Shown here in pieces: positions 33,187 through 44,667 of a stretch of 64,000 nt of DNA (positions are counted from its first letter, which is position 1; each line of letters opens with the position of its first letter). The position numbers and the translations under genes were made by a program. The notes under the pieces are model-generated. The model saw only the letters and a list, made by a program, of their open reading frames with translations, did no database searches and was not told where the DNA came from. This stretch comes from Euptelea pleiosperma (taxonomy: Eukaryota > Streptophyta > Magnoliopsida > Ranunculales > Eupteleaceae): contig CM068543.1 of assembly GCA_035048495.1 (NCBI GenBank), positions 23,425,751 through 23,489,750 of the forward strand, in the 5' to 3' direction.

Positions 33187-33711
33187 AGTGGGCTCCGGAA
33201 TGTAGAATTAGGTACGAATGAGATTAGATTTATTTTCTTTTTTAGGAAAATGACAACAGTACAGCTTGTGAGAATATATCCATACCGTTGATGATCACGA
33301 TGATTTGTAATTTCGATGATCATCCAACAGTGTAGAACTAAGGTGATCATCATCCTAAGGCTGAAAGCAACAGAGTTCTTTCTTTCCTTTTTAAATTTCC
33401 GTGTGCTTTTTTTTAAAACCGGTTAGGCACAGCAGGTTCCAACCGTAAACTAGTCTCAAAACCACACAAAGAGAACAACTACCTAGAATTTCATTTTAAA
33501 ATAACCCTTACAATCTCTAAGACTAAGACCACTCAAGCCGGCGGGTTGAACGGGAAAATTGTTTTACCCAAGGCAGCTAAACCCTTCAAATCGGTAAATT
33601 TCATGGTCGGGCTGGGTTGACCCGACAGTTGAACATGTGAACTGCCACCCGGCCACTTCTCGTTGCATTTGGTTTTTGAAATGAATCCGTCTAGACTAGA
33701 GCTAAACCGAT

Positions 33712-34201
33712 TTCTTACATCCAATTCTTACACCTGGTGGTGGTGCCCACATGGAGATCACGTTGGACAATCCAACTATGCATTGAGTTGTCCTTGCCAT
33801 GATGACCATCATCTCCAAAAATCAGTTCATTTCGATATTTTTAGCCATATAAAAAAGGAACAGGCTCGTGGGACAGACCTTTTTTGACAGGCTCCCGAGA
33901 CTTGTCTTCTTGGGTGTGGATCCCGAGAATCCAACGGTGGTTTTGCTATGGCAAAACATGATGCCAGCTCAGCACTATCACCACCGTTGGATTCTTGGAA
34001 TCCACACTTCAGACAAGCCTGTCCCGAGAGCCTATCATAAAGGCCTGTCCAGGGAGCCCGACCCTATAAAAAATTGTCCAAAATGGTTTGTGAGAGGGTA
34101 ACCGTAGTATGAAAACTCCAATGTGCGGTTGGATTGGCCAACATGATCTCCATGTGGGCCCCATTGCCGGGTGTAAGAATTGGATGTAAGAAATGGGTGT
34201 A
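33712..34201. mobile_element. Foldback MITE (family C) with another MITE inside
   Basis: The left arm atttcttacatccaattctt..cccacatggagatca mirrors the right arm tgatctccatgtgggcccca..aagaattggatgtaagaaat. Arms of about 100 bp surround a different foldback element at 33860-34066. No coding content. Confidence 0.7.
33860..34066. mobile_element. Foldback MITE (family B), nested
   Basis: The left side tggatcccgagaatccaacggtgg pairs with ccaccgttggattcttggaatcca, and gctcccgagacttgtc pairs with gacaagcctgtcccgagagc. A second copy of the family lies at 59411-59632. Confidence 0.7.
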
Positions 34202-34624
34202 ACTATTTTGGCATGTCCTCCTTTTTTTCCATTTTGGAGACTCATTTTTGCAAGTCTTATCCAATTTCTAAAAATAACACTGGGTAGAAAACGAAGGGTA
34301 TTAATGGGCCGGGATGGCCCAATGAGCTTTTAGGCCTGTCCTAGTGGTCTTGAGCTTGGGCTACATTTATAGGCCCAATGGACCAGTCTTGGGTGTCAAT
34401 TTTAGAACTGATAGATGAATGAACCGGTCTTCGGCTTAATGTTGGTAAAAATTACCTTAACCAGAGTCAAAACACAGGCCCAGCTCGTCATAACTCTTAA
34501 TGGGCTATTATTGGGCCTAAAATGTAGTAATTGTAATGGAGTGGGCTGGTTTGGGCCTGGCTCGGGTAGAACTAGGCCCGACCTATTATTCCCCCCAGAG
34601 AAAACTAGTCTGCAAACGTCTCCA

Positions 34625-34865
34625 GAAATGATGGTGGACTTACACACCAAAAATCAACCTGATTAGTGATTTCTAGCCATTGGATTTGAACCTCATCATG
34701 GGCTTCTTGAACAGGCCTATGGAAGTATTCTGAGCCCATGATTAAAATGGCTCAAATCCAACAGCTAGAAATCACCAATCAAGCTGATTTTTGGAGCATA
34801 CGTTGGATGGGCTAAACATTACTGCAGAAAGTGTGCCACAAATCGTTTTTGCAGGCACGTCAATC
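34625..34865. mobile_element. Foldback MITE (family A core)
   Basis: Palindromic core: ccaaaaatcaacctgattagtgatttctagccattggattt facing aaatccaacagctagaaatcaccaatcaagctgatttttgg, then gatgggctaaacatt and agtgtgccac. The ends are less clear than in other family A copies. Confidence 0.6.
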
Positions 34866-34869
34866 TTAC

Positions 34870-36019
34870 AACATTTGCTGACTATTTTTTCTCTTACCAG
34901 GATTGACGCCTCAAAACAGATTTAAACATAGTTACAGTAATGAATCTATGCTCTCATACGGGTAGCTGTTGCACTAACATTAACAGTGTCTTCACGAAGC
35001 TGTCTCCTTCATTGGAGTTACAAAAAAAATTTATTGAAACAAATTACAAAAAATAAATAAATAAATCCATTAGTGTCTTCTCGTCCTCCTCGAACGGCAG
35101 AAATCTTAACTAACAAGGCATCGGGTTTACCTTGTTAAATGTCAACATGTGAAAATCTTTTTAAGTCATCCTCCCTTCACTTAATGCAGTAAGTGAAAGC
35201 ATCGTTAAAGGATTTAATAATACCCAATAATACCCAAAATGCCCTCGACTTAATTTTCAGAAATAAGACCTTTACCAAATGAACTAATTCAGACAAGTAA
35301 TTAAGCTTTCAACAGTCAAGCACTTTAAGCTTTCAGTGCTGAAATTAAGTTTAATCTAACGCAAAAGTCTTTTATTGAGTCATAGAAAGCAAATGGTAAG
35401 GTCTATTGATAGTTGATTTGTTGGTATTAAAGAAAAACAATAGGTTTGATCTAGGTATCGACCTTGAGTTCGTATGTTTCTAGATTAGTTATAGATGAAT
35501 TAACTGTTCATACTTAAGAGAAGATCCTTTTGTGTATGTTTGAACATCATCATACTAAATTTATGAGACTAAAGATAAGAGTAAAAACAAAACCAAAAAT
35601 TATAAAGGGGTACGTTCGATACTAGAAGTTCAAATAAGGACTAAAAGAAAGTACATGCAGAGCAACTTTAGCAAGAATACTCAAAGGGATGAAAGGATAG
35701 ACGGGTAGGAATTGATCCAAAGTGAACATTTTCATCATTTTATTTTTGATCATCTATGGTAATTCTCATATTTCTTGGAACAAAATACTTTTCAAAAAAC
35801 CCATTTATTTTGAGACTTTATTTTTTCTACAGTCAGTCCAAATTAAGGTTTAATCCTTCATGCTGTATTATCAAAATGAAGAAGTAGGTGATGAAATGTA
35901 GCGCAATAAAAAGATCATTTGATTCATGTTCACTAAAGCATTACAAGAGATGATGATGAAGAGCTCTAATCAATCAAACACACATATTCAGACTATTCAT
36001 CAATTAAATAAAAAATCAA
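34870..36019. other. Intergenic stretch with no recognised feature
   Basis: AT-rich sequence between the repeat cluster upstream of the AAE gene and the 3' end of CAS. No open frame, RNA gene or transposon end that I can support. The first few hundred bases below 36020 should include the CAS 3' UTR. Confidence 0.6.
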
Positions 36020-39000
36020 TTATTCGGTGCTCCCAGGAAGAAACTTTTGCCTTGACTGAAGTGCCGTCGAGCTGGTAGTTCCAAAACGTCTGACTGCTGC
36101 AGGGATGACTCGAGATGGTGAAAGAACCTCTGCAACAGATACATTGTATGAGTCTACCCCTAACCGACTCTGTAACCATCCCCGGTTCCCAGAGAACCCA
36201 TCGGCCATGGTCCAGCAGTTCTTAACACCAAGACTCGTAAGGGCCTTTGCAACTATTTTGGCTGTGTCAGAGTACCTGAGAGTTTCACAAAGATGCCAAA
36301 TTTCCCAAGTTTCATTAAGAGAAGATTAAGTGAGAGCCCCTTTATATTTATCAAGAAATGAGAAAAGAGTTACTAGTTTTGAACAGCTACAGATCAACCA
36401 TAATGAGATGGCAAGGAGGAGAGAACCTACGAGTCCATGATCACAACATTGGAACCTTTATTAATTCTCTTGAGATACGAAATCTTCAGAGCAACTATTT
36501 CAGCTTCTACTTTCTTTGTGTTTCTGACAATACCTCGTACCTTGCTCGGGAGTTCTTCCAAACTGAATCATTGAAATAAGCAAGGAATAGTTACAATAGC
36601 TAAGAAGATGGTACCAACAAAAATACAAAACAAGGAAATTCTTATAATGGAAAAAGCTTTAATGCCCTTAGCCATTACAGAAGTTCCAAATCCTGCATCC
36701 CATATGTACTTGTGGCCACAGGCTCGTCGATCCAAATTGTTCAGTCAGTGGGTGGTAATGCCCAAAATACAGAGTCTGCTACCATTGTAACCACCTGAAC
36801 GACAGAATCTTTCGTGGACCTTTGTCAATAATTGCCAAACTCTAAGTAAACGTTCCTAAGCGAGAAGTTCAGATTGGAAGAGTGATGAGTTGGTAACCAC
36901 TTTTTAATTTGCTAAATGATGATAATATTAAAAGAGAGAGAGAGAGATACAAAAGTGGAAGGATCAGCAGAAGCAAGACTCTTCAGAAAAGAGATAAAAA
37001 AAAAAAGAAAAAAGACAAAGGAAAATTAGTGCACAAATCTATAGTAGGTTAAGGACGGATCTCAACCGACAATAGAAAAGGAGGCTTCGCAGCCCACCAT
37101 AAGCTCGAGCCAATCGAGAGGGAAGAGGCAATCTTTTTGTTGGTAACCACAATGAGATGCAGGCCACAAAACAGTTTTCCCCTACAGATTTTTTGATATA
37201 GTAGTAAAGAACCACAATGGAATGAATGAAAGCTCAAGAAAGCAGAACTACTTACGGAATCGAGATCATCTTGTTTTTAGCACTAGAGGGAAGGCGAGGA
37301 GTACCAGCTTTGTTCTTGTCCTTCTCTGATCGAATGTCAATCATAAAGTAATTCTGTGTAGATATCAAATCCAGTGTCTGAGCGGCAGTGAGCTCACCTA
37401 TACATAACAAAACCACAGAAATTACCTTAACCTTTATAACATTAACTTCCTACCATATACTAATCCAAAACAAGGAAGACGAGGAAGACTAGAAGAAACC
37501 CAAACAATTTTTTTTTTTTGATAAGTCATATATGAATTATAAACAGTTAAGGCTGAAAATGGGGATTCTATGTACTATCATTTATTTTTCTCAGTTTTTT
37601 TTCCAATTTACACAAATCAAACAACACCAGATATACCTTTATAACCACGAAGACCAAAGGAAATTGCCGACCAAATTGGTGGAAAGACGAGATATGTGAG
37701 GAACAGAGCTCCGGCTGTCCCCACAATCACAACCGGGTCCGTTGACAAGATGGTTTCTGCTGTTGATGAAGCAATGGGCTTGACATCTTCAATTACTTTA
37801 GTGGTCTGTTGTGCTGCACCAGCCACAGTCTGTGACAGCAAAAACTATATCAACCTATATACATTGATCGTCTAATAAGGAATTCTAATGGCAAAATGCA
37901 ATTTCTTGATATATGGTGAAACGCCACTTATCTCATTGAATTATGGAATTAAAATCTGAACTATCAGTTATTGCCTGAATTTACAAATAAAGGATAACTG
38001 CAAGGTGGGATTTCCATGGTTTGACTTCTCAAAAAGTAGTTTTTCTTATCTCATCAGAACAGTATCAAAAGCACAGTTCAGTATCCAATTAACCCAAAAC
38101 GAAATTCTGAGAAATGCTCACACAGTACACCGTTGCGAACTACTGCGACTGGTTCAATATCATGCACAACAATGCATATTAATAAAACTAAGTGTCAAAA
38201 ATTAAAATGCACAGGCTAATATGACCAATTTTTTAACTGTTCAGTGCCTCAAATTTGTTAAATTTCGGTTTACCCATATTATTTTTTCCAGAAATTCCAA
38301 ATTTTCGGACCAAACTTTTGGGAACTTTTTGAAATTTCATTGAAATTTCGAATTTGTAAAATTTGTCCGAAATTTTGGCGCGAATCTAGCTGGTGGTGGG
38401 TGCAGATCCAGCTTAAAATTTTGGTGGTGTAAATTTCGATTTCGGCCCCCACAAATGGCATTCGAAACCAAAATTTTAAACCTTGCTTCACCCAAAATCA
38501 ACTTGGGTCACCTCATCAACATCCGCATTCACTAAAAAAAACGATCTTCCCATTGAACAAATGCGAATCCGGCGCACGTTAGAACATACGCATAGTGTAT
38601 AACTAACATACGCTTCTCGATGAATAAAATTGTTGAGGAGAAAAGGGGATGTAAAGGTAAACCTTAGCAGCACTGAGAACTGGCTCTGTATCAATGCCTG
38701 AGCTCTGAATGGCTTCTTGGGCCTTCTTGGAAGCCTCTGAAATCGCCGGAGAAGCGATCTTTAAGGCCTGATTACCAGCCTTCTGTATGATGGGCAGTGC
38801 CACATCGACGCCGGGCTTCAGCGTCTCAATCACGACCTGAAAAACCCGCTGCGAGAATTCCAAAACACCCGAACCCACTTCCTGAGCCTGATCAATCGCA
38901 TTCTCTACCTATAAAAAAAATGGGGGAGATGGGTAAGAGAGGAAAGAAATTAAAAAGGGTTTTAATTCGCAGAGAGTGTTAATTACTTGTGTAAGAGATG

Positions 39001-39229
39001 TAACAATCTGGTCTTTGGAGAAGCTGAAAGCCTTGGCGTCGTTGGGAGCTGTAACGAGAGCCAATAGAGAGATGGCTGTTGATGTTGGTAAAGACACGGA
39101 AACTGGTCTAAATTGCGGTCTAGGCGTAGGTTTAGGGAGAGAAGAAGCTCTAGGTGCGCAGTATGGCGTGGAAGTAGGAGGAGGCCTTGCCGTGGCTACA
39201 GCTCGGAAGGCCATCTCCATCGCCACCAC
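36020..39229 (-). CDS. CAS: Chloroplast calcium-sensing receptor CAS (6 exons, 403 aa)
   Basis: Thylakoid membrane protein involved in calcium-dependent stomatal and photosynthetic acclimation signalling (known from Arabidopsis CAS). Exons on the - strand: 38987-39229, 38663-38908, 37637-37829, 37256-37397, 36431-36562, 36020-36275; all joins are in frame with GT-AG introns. The N-terminus (MVAMEMAFRAVATARPPPTS) is rich in Ala, Ser, Pro and Arg, like a transit peptide. Family motifs: QRVFQVV, SEASKKAQEA, QQTTKVIEDVKPIASST, one membrane segment around residues 196-216 (VVIVGTAGALFLTYLVFPP), and a C-terminal rhodanese-like domain (about 229-370: IDIRSEKDK, ADGFSGNRGWLQSRLG). No Cys is present in the rhodanese active-site loop (MDSYSDTAK), so enzyme activity is unlikely. 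The tail ends KFLPGSTE. The first in-frame ATG was chosen; later Mets at residues 4 and 6 are possible starts. Confidence 0.95.
37507..37541 (-). mobile_element. Possible tiny LINE tail in a CAS intron
   Basis: Poly-T followed by gataagtcatatatgaattat, the reverse of a LINE end (atatatgacttatc plus poly-A). Possible flanking duplication aaacaatt / aaacagtt is weak. Located in intron 3 of CAS. Confidence 0.4.
38240..38485. mobile_element. MITE remnant in a CAS intron
   Basis: AT-rich sequence full of aaatttcg/cgaaattt words, ending aaaattttaaaccttg like the MITEs at 14163 and 14763. The left end and the duplication are not found. In intron 2 of CAS. Confidence 0.45.
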
Positions 39230-39304
39230 TTCAATGAGACTGGGAAGAGCTTTGATCGTTCTAAGATTGTGTGATGGAAATTAGAGGGGTCTCAAACGAG
39301 TGTC

Positions 39305-39690
39305 AAACGTTGAGTAATGCTTCGCTGACCGCCCACGATGACCGCCCACATTATGAGCCACGTCACATATTTGTAGAGGAGACTGACCGTACGGATATTT
39401 GGCCAATCCCCAAGTAGACCTACAAATCAAAAGTCAACCGAATTAGTAATTTCTAGGCATTGGATTGGAGTCATTTTCAAGGGTTGATTTTAACCGTGTG
39501 AATTTGAGTATTATCAACCATTATTTGAGTGCACCGATTCAAAGGTTTGAAAAACTAATCCGGCTGATTTTTTATTTCGCCAAACATCCATACGGTTAGG
39601 GTCCTCTAAAAGTGTGCTACGTGGCTCATAATGTGGGTGGTCATGGAGGGAGGTCATTGTAGCCGGTCAACGAAGTTTTACTCCTTCGGA
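39305..39690. mobile_element. Foldback MITE (family A) just upstream of CAS
   Basis: The left end gcttcgctgaccgcccacga..cattatgagccacgtcaca is mirrored on the right by gtgctacgtggctcataatg..ccggtcaacgaag. The inner part reads gactgaccgtacggatatttggcc facing ggccaaa-like catccatacggtta. It begins about 75 bp upstream of the CAS start codon, so it lies in or next to the core promoter. Confidence 0.75.
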
Positions 39691-40468
39691 GATCAAATCC
39701 TTCGGTGTCTTGTTTTTTCAGTGGGAAATGTTTGGTTGTCCAATAAAAGGATAGCCGACCCAATCCAGAGAAAAATTTTAGATGCAGGGGACTTTGAATG
39801 TAGTCGATGCAGAGGACTCTCGTGACTCTACAAATGGCATTTTGTGGCCCAATAACCGCATGGATGTATAGCCCACCCCTTGTTGGTTATCTGTACAAAG
39901 ACCAAACCTAATGGGCTATCTCTAGTCAAAGATATTAGTAATCTTTTAAGATTGATAGTAGCCGTTGGATTCACACATGCTTTTGGATATTAAATCCGAC
40001 GGATAAAAATCATTTCCAGTCCGATTATTAGTACATATATCCAACAATAATTTGCCTAAACATCTATGTGGTTAGAGGGTCCAAATATATGAGCTATGTA
40101 GGGCTAGGAGAGTGCTCTGCACTGACTACATTTTCACTGACTACATTGGGAGTCATGTGCATCAAAGTTTTTCCCCAATCCTGCGTGTCATCTGAAACTC
40201 TTTTCGCCCAATAAAATGGAAGGGGTATTGGAATGTATACGGCACGGTGCGTGCTCCGCGACATTTGTTAGTTGATCCCACGACTAAGGGCCAATTTGGT
40301 ACGTGAGAAAAAGAGTTTCAGGGCCTGTTTGGTAACGCACCGCGCCGGGCAAATAAAATATTTAGCCGCGCAAATATTCGCGTGGCTGTGTTTGGCAGCC
40401 ACCCGCCCTTGGCGAATATTTAGCCGGGCCCACATATTTGCCCTCCGCGGCGGGAAAACATTTGATCA

Positions 40469-40486
40469 CCCCCCCCCCCCCCCCCC
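40469..40486 (+). repeat. Poly-C tract
   Basis: Eighteen C in a row in the left arm of the inverted repeat; the mirrored right arm has no equally long G run at the matching place, so the run has expanded since the arms formed. Confidence 0.85.
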
Positions 40487-41220
40487 GTGAAAATATTTTC
40501 ACACCGATTATGCCTTGGTGAGAAAATTTTATTTTCTCGTCGGAAAATCACTATTTTCAATAAAAATTAATTTTTTAATATATAAAAAAGATAAAAATGA
40601 TTTTTTTTTTTATTCTTTGACATAATATGTGGTTCCCGCACTGACCCAACCTATTTTCGACTTACGTTGATATGTGGGACCCACTCAAATTGAAAGAAAA
40701 TGAAGTAAGCTGAAGTGAGCTAGCTCGTACACGTACCAAACATTGTTAAATATTGCTATGAGCAAATATTTAGCCAAGATAATATTCGTCTGGCTAAATA
40801 TTCGCCGTTGGAACTCTTTTTCTCACGTACCAAACAGGCCCTCGGCGAATATTTAGCCAGCCGAATATTATCTTGGCTAAATATTTGTTCATAGGGTGGT
40901 GTTATTTGCACACACCTTTTTTTGAGTGACACCCACCTCTTAGTGTGTGCAAATAAGTTAAAAATAAATAAATAAATAAAATAAAAACCAACCAACCTCC
41001 ACCACCGAGAGAGAAGAAGAAGAGACGTCCTCCTCCTCTTCTTCTTCTTCTCCCAATGGCCTCTTCTTCCTCCTCCTCTTCTTCTTCTTCTTCTCCAAGC
41101 GCCCTCCTCTTCTTCTCCGAGAGGGACGGAGGGAGGGAGAGAGATAGAGAGAGAGAGGATGAGAAGGAAGAGGAGGGAGGGAGTGATCTCTTATCCTCTT
41201 TTCCCTTAAATTTTTTTTTT

Positions 41221-41361
41221 TCGCCCATATCAATGACACAGGGTGGACATGGCTTTGGCCATATCGGTAGCCAACTGCTGACATGACCAAAGCCATATCA
41301 ACAGTTGGCTACCGATATGGGCAAAACCATGTCCACCTTGTGTTATCGATACGGAGCGAAT
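41221..41361. repeat. Perfect-looking hairpin inside the Mutator-type element
   Basis: The left arm acaggg-tggacatggctttgg..atatcggtagccaactg pairs with cagttggctaccgatat..accatgtccacc over more than 40 bp around a loop of about 24 nt. Outer parts cgcccatatcaatgacac and gtgttatcgatacggagcg extend the pairing. Probably a separate foldback MITE. Confidence 0.75.
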
Positions 41362-41425
41362 TTTTTTGAGAGAGAGATAGGGAGAGGGAGACGGAGGGAG
41401 GAAGGGAGATAGACACACACACACG

Positions 41426-41426
<1 letters not shown>

Positions 41427-41465
<39 letters not shown>

Positions 41466-41620
41466 AGAAGAGGAGGAGGAGGAGGCCTCCCGAAGAAGAG
41501 GAAGAGGAGGCTGCTCGGAGAAGAAGAGGAGGAGGCCGCCGCCCACCACCAGGTAAGAGAGAGAGAGGGAGGGAGGGAGGGAGTGGTGGTGGTGGTGGTG
41601 GTGGTGTAGTGGTGGTGAAG
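41427..41620 (+). repeat. GA, GAG and GGT microsatellites
   Basis: Runs of (ga)n near 41432-41461, gag/gaa triplets to about 41580, and (ggt)n near 41583-41606. Strand-asymmetric purine-rich sequence; translations here (poly-Ser, poly-His) are not genes. Confidence 0.85.
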
Positions 41621-42182
41621 AAGAAGATGACGGTGGTGGTGAGTTCCTCTTCATTCGTTTTTTTTTTTTTTTTTCACAAACTTTGAGTATGTGCAAATAA
41701 GAAGTGGGTGTCACTCAAAAAACGGTGTGTGCAAATAACGCCACCCTTGTTCATATCAATATTTAACAATGTTTGGTGGGTGTATTAACTAGCTTACTTC
41801 ATTTTGTTTCAATTTGAGTGGGTCCCACATACCAATGTAAGTCAAATATGGATTAGGAGAGTGTGGGACCCAAATATTAGGATAAAGGATAAAAAAAACT
41901 ATTTTTTAACTTTTTTATATATTAAAACATTTTTATTGAAAATAGTGATTTTCTCACGAGAAAATAAAATTTTTCCACCAAGGCTTAATTGGCGTGAAAA
42001 TATTTACTCAAGGGGGATGTGAATCAAATGTTTTCCTGCCGCGGCTGGCAAATTTGTGGGCCCGGCTAAATATTCAGCGGGGGCAAGTGGCTGTCAAAGG
42101 CGCCCAAGCGAATATGAGCGGGCGCGAATATTTTATTTTTCCACCGTAGTGGGTTACCAAATAGGTAAGAGGGAATTTTTTT

Positions 42183-42478
42183 ATAACACGCAATATATGT
42201 GACACGTTTCACACACTTAGTGACCACTGACCATAGGATGTTTTTCCCACCCTTTGGTGGAATTGTAGACCAAGAATCAGCCCGATTAGTGATTTCTAGC
42301 TGTAGATTTGAGTATCCCAAATAATGCTCGAATCCTAACATATGAAAAGAATCAACACCAACGGCTTGAAATATTCACTAATCAGGCAGACTTTTGGTCT
42401 GTATGTCCACCAAAGGGTGAGAAAAAAATCCAGTCTCTAAGAGTGTGACATGTGTCACTTGCGGCGTGATCTCACAGG
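42183..42478. mobile_element. Foldback MITE (family A)
   Basis: tgacacgtttcacacacttagtgaccactgacc on the left faces tctctaagagtgtgacatgtgtca on the right; core cagcccgattagtgatttctag facing ttcactaatcaggcagactt. Confidence 0.65.
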
Positions 42479-43150
42479 CATTTTATAACAGTGGAAAAAC
42501 TCTTGTTAGCGATCTTACGTTTAATTCACAAATTTTATAAAAAAAAAATTATTCACACGAATCAAAAATTGAGAAATTTTCAAGTCCAAATGAATAAAAT
42601 GTGTTTTCACATTTTTCTTAAAAATTCGTCCCACGACAACAATGCACTAGGTGCTCGGTTTGTGCCATGTCCATGAGTCGCTCTATCACTTGGACAGATT
42701 TTAGGTGAACGCCTCTCCCAAGTGCAATAGTGGCCGCTAAATTAGGCCTTGGGCCTTGTTGATCACCCATTGACCCGTCTAGGTAAGTATGTTTCCCCCT
42801 TCTCTTCTAGTTCTATTTATACAACTCAAACTCCGTTAGCTCTCTTTGATGCGGGACTAAAGTAGAAAAAACAAAATGCTTGAACTCACACGCCCACATG
42901 TTTTATTTCACCAAAAGATGAAAAAAAAAAAACAATTGGAACAGAATGTGCTTATTGGTTGAATCAATTCATTGAGAGATGAGCATTCAATGAGTCGTAA
43001 GTGATGTATGCCTTTTGACATTAAAAGACCAAAACACCCTTATTAAGTAAATAATTTAAAAAGAACAAATGAAACAAAGTAGGGACAGTTTTTGGAAGAG
43101 ATATGATCAACATCTCAACCAAAGCTCGTTCATTATATAGTAGTATAGAT

Positions 43151-43552
43151 CATGGTTTAAAAAATAGCCGTTATAACGGAAATAATGGTTGTTATAACGG
43201 ATTCGAACCTCCCCCGTTACGTTATGTACCACTTAAACACCCAGAAAATAACGACGGTTATTTTTGTTATAATGGCTTTTTTCCGTTATAACGAAAATAA
43301 CGACCGATATTTTCTGGAAAAAAATTGTGAAAAAAAAAACCGCCGTTTTTTCTGTTCTTATTTTTGGGTTTTTCCCGTATTTGATATTTTAAAATTTAAA
43401 ATTTGAATTTCAGCGCCATTTTTTCCGTTATTTCTGTTATTTTCCTGTATTTTTCATTTTTGCCCCTGAGCGTTTTTTTTCTTCTTTGTAACGGAAAAAA
43501 CGGTAATGCCCTTAGTCCGTTATACCGTTATAACGGCCCTCTTTAAACTTTG
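43151..43552. mobile_element. 402-bp hAT-type MITE, GTTATAACGG interior
   Basis: Ends are catggtttaaaaaatagc and gccctctttaaactttg, with a perfect 8-bp duplication gtatagat at 43143-43150 and 43553-43560. The interior is dominated by gttataacgg/ccgttataac words. Similar elements lie at 57840 and 13212. Confidence 0.8.
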
Positions 43553-43644
43553 GTATAGATTACTACTATAAAGCCGAATTTGGGGTTCATCCAGGCAACT
43601 ACTCTCCACGAGAAAAATTTTAATCCTAGCATTTTTCATTCGAG

Positions 43645-43960
43645 CGACAGACCATGCATATAAACTCCACGTGGCACTCTTAGAGATCTATGACCATATT
43701 TGAAACATCCTTATGTAGAGCTATAGACTAAAAAGATGGCCGGATTGGTGGTTTCTAACTGTTGGATTTGAATCTCTTTTATGGATTGATTTTCAATGGA
43801 CTCAAGAATTATTTTGAGATGCTTAGATCCAACGCCTTGAAAATCAAGCTGATTTTTGGTCTACAAGTCTACCTACGGATATTTCAAATATTTGTTTGAT
43901 TATCAATCTCTAATAGTGTGCTATGTGGCACTTTTAGGTATGGTCTCACGCCCATATCAA
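43645..43960. mobile_element. Foldback MITE (family A)
   Basis: Left ccacgtggcactcttagaga, right tctctaa-type aatctctaatagtgtgctatgtggc; core ggattggtggtttctaactg. Degraded copy. Confidence 0.6.
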
Positions 43961-44069
43961 GAAAGCCAAGATCGAAAAAAAATTTCCTCTCTACTAAATT
44001 AACATTTTGCTTTTACCATTATTACAGAGTAGAACTTTGATACCAGATGTCCATCATCAATGTTAATAA

Positions 44070-44385
44070 CGAACCACAGTATGAGCCACATAGCACACTC
44101 TTAAAGACCATTGACTGTATGGATATTTGCCCCATCCCTTGGTGGACCAATATACCAAAAATTAGCTTGATAAGAGATTTTGAACCTTTGGATTTGAGTA
44201 CCCCAAATAATGCTAAAAATCCACGATTAAAAATAAACCATGAAAAAGAATCAAATCCAATAGATAGAATTATTGATCAAGCAGAAGTTTGGTATGTAGG
44301 CCACCTTGGGATGGGCCAAACATGCATATAGTCAGTGGTCTCTAACAATATGCAATCACTCACGTGTCGCTCACTTAGGCACCTA
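44070..44385. mobile_element. Foldback MITE (family A)
   Basis: Left gagccacatagcacactctt..gaccattgactgtatgg, right catatagtcagtggtctcta; ccatcccttggtggacc facing ggccaccttgggatgg. Confidence 0.65.
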
Positions 44386-44667
44386 TTAGTTACCTATTAA
44401 AAAAACATAAGCTATTAAATTTCATTCTCATGCTATTAATTTACATATTTGCCCTTTAATAAATATTTAATTACTTAGCATGCTATTTTTCTTTTTTTTA
44501 TTTTATATATTTCCAAACTACTCATATGCTGCATGGACAACTTCCAAAACTCCCCTACAAAGTGTGTAGAGAAAACTTGGCAATGCAGTTAAAAGGTTGT
44601 GGGGTGCAATTCTACAAAAGCTTTCCCATTTAAAAAAAATAAATTTATTTAATGCAATACTAATGCT

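Larger units (their letters stand above)
40894..41746. mobile_element. Mutator-type non-autonomous element (853 bp)
   Basis: Terminal inverted repeats of about 45 bp begin gggtggtgttatttgcacac and end gtgtgcaaataacgccaccc. The flanks are a perfect 9-bp duplication ttgttcata (40885-40893, 41747-41755), the hallmark of Mutator-like elements. The interior is strongly GA/CT biased with GAA, GGA and GGT microsatellites. No transposase. Confidence 0.85.
40320..42168. mobile_element. Large inverted-repeat element, three layers nested
   Basis: The arms, each about 430 bp, are mirror images: left 40320-40768 (agggcctgtttggtaacg, gaatatttagccgggcccac, gatatgtgggacccactcaa) and right about 41756-42168 (ttgagtgggtcccacatacc, gtgggcccggctaaatattc, gggttaccaaataggt). 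The left arm is followed by a smaller palindrome (40757-40893), then a Mutator-type element (40894-41746) that carries a hairpin (41221-41361). No coding capacity; frames here are low complexity. Confidence 0.75.

Noticed and set aside
40970..41720. Overlapping open frames rich in Ser, His, Glu and Leu
   Set aside because: They come from GA/CT and GGT microsatellites inside a Mutator-type element and have no protein-like pattern.
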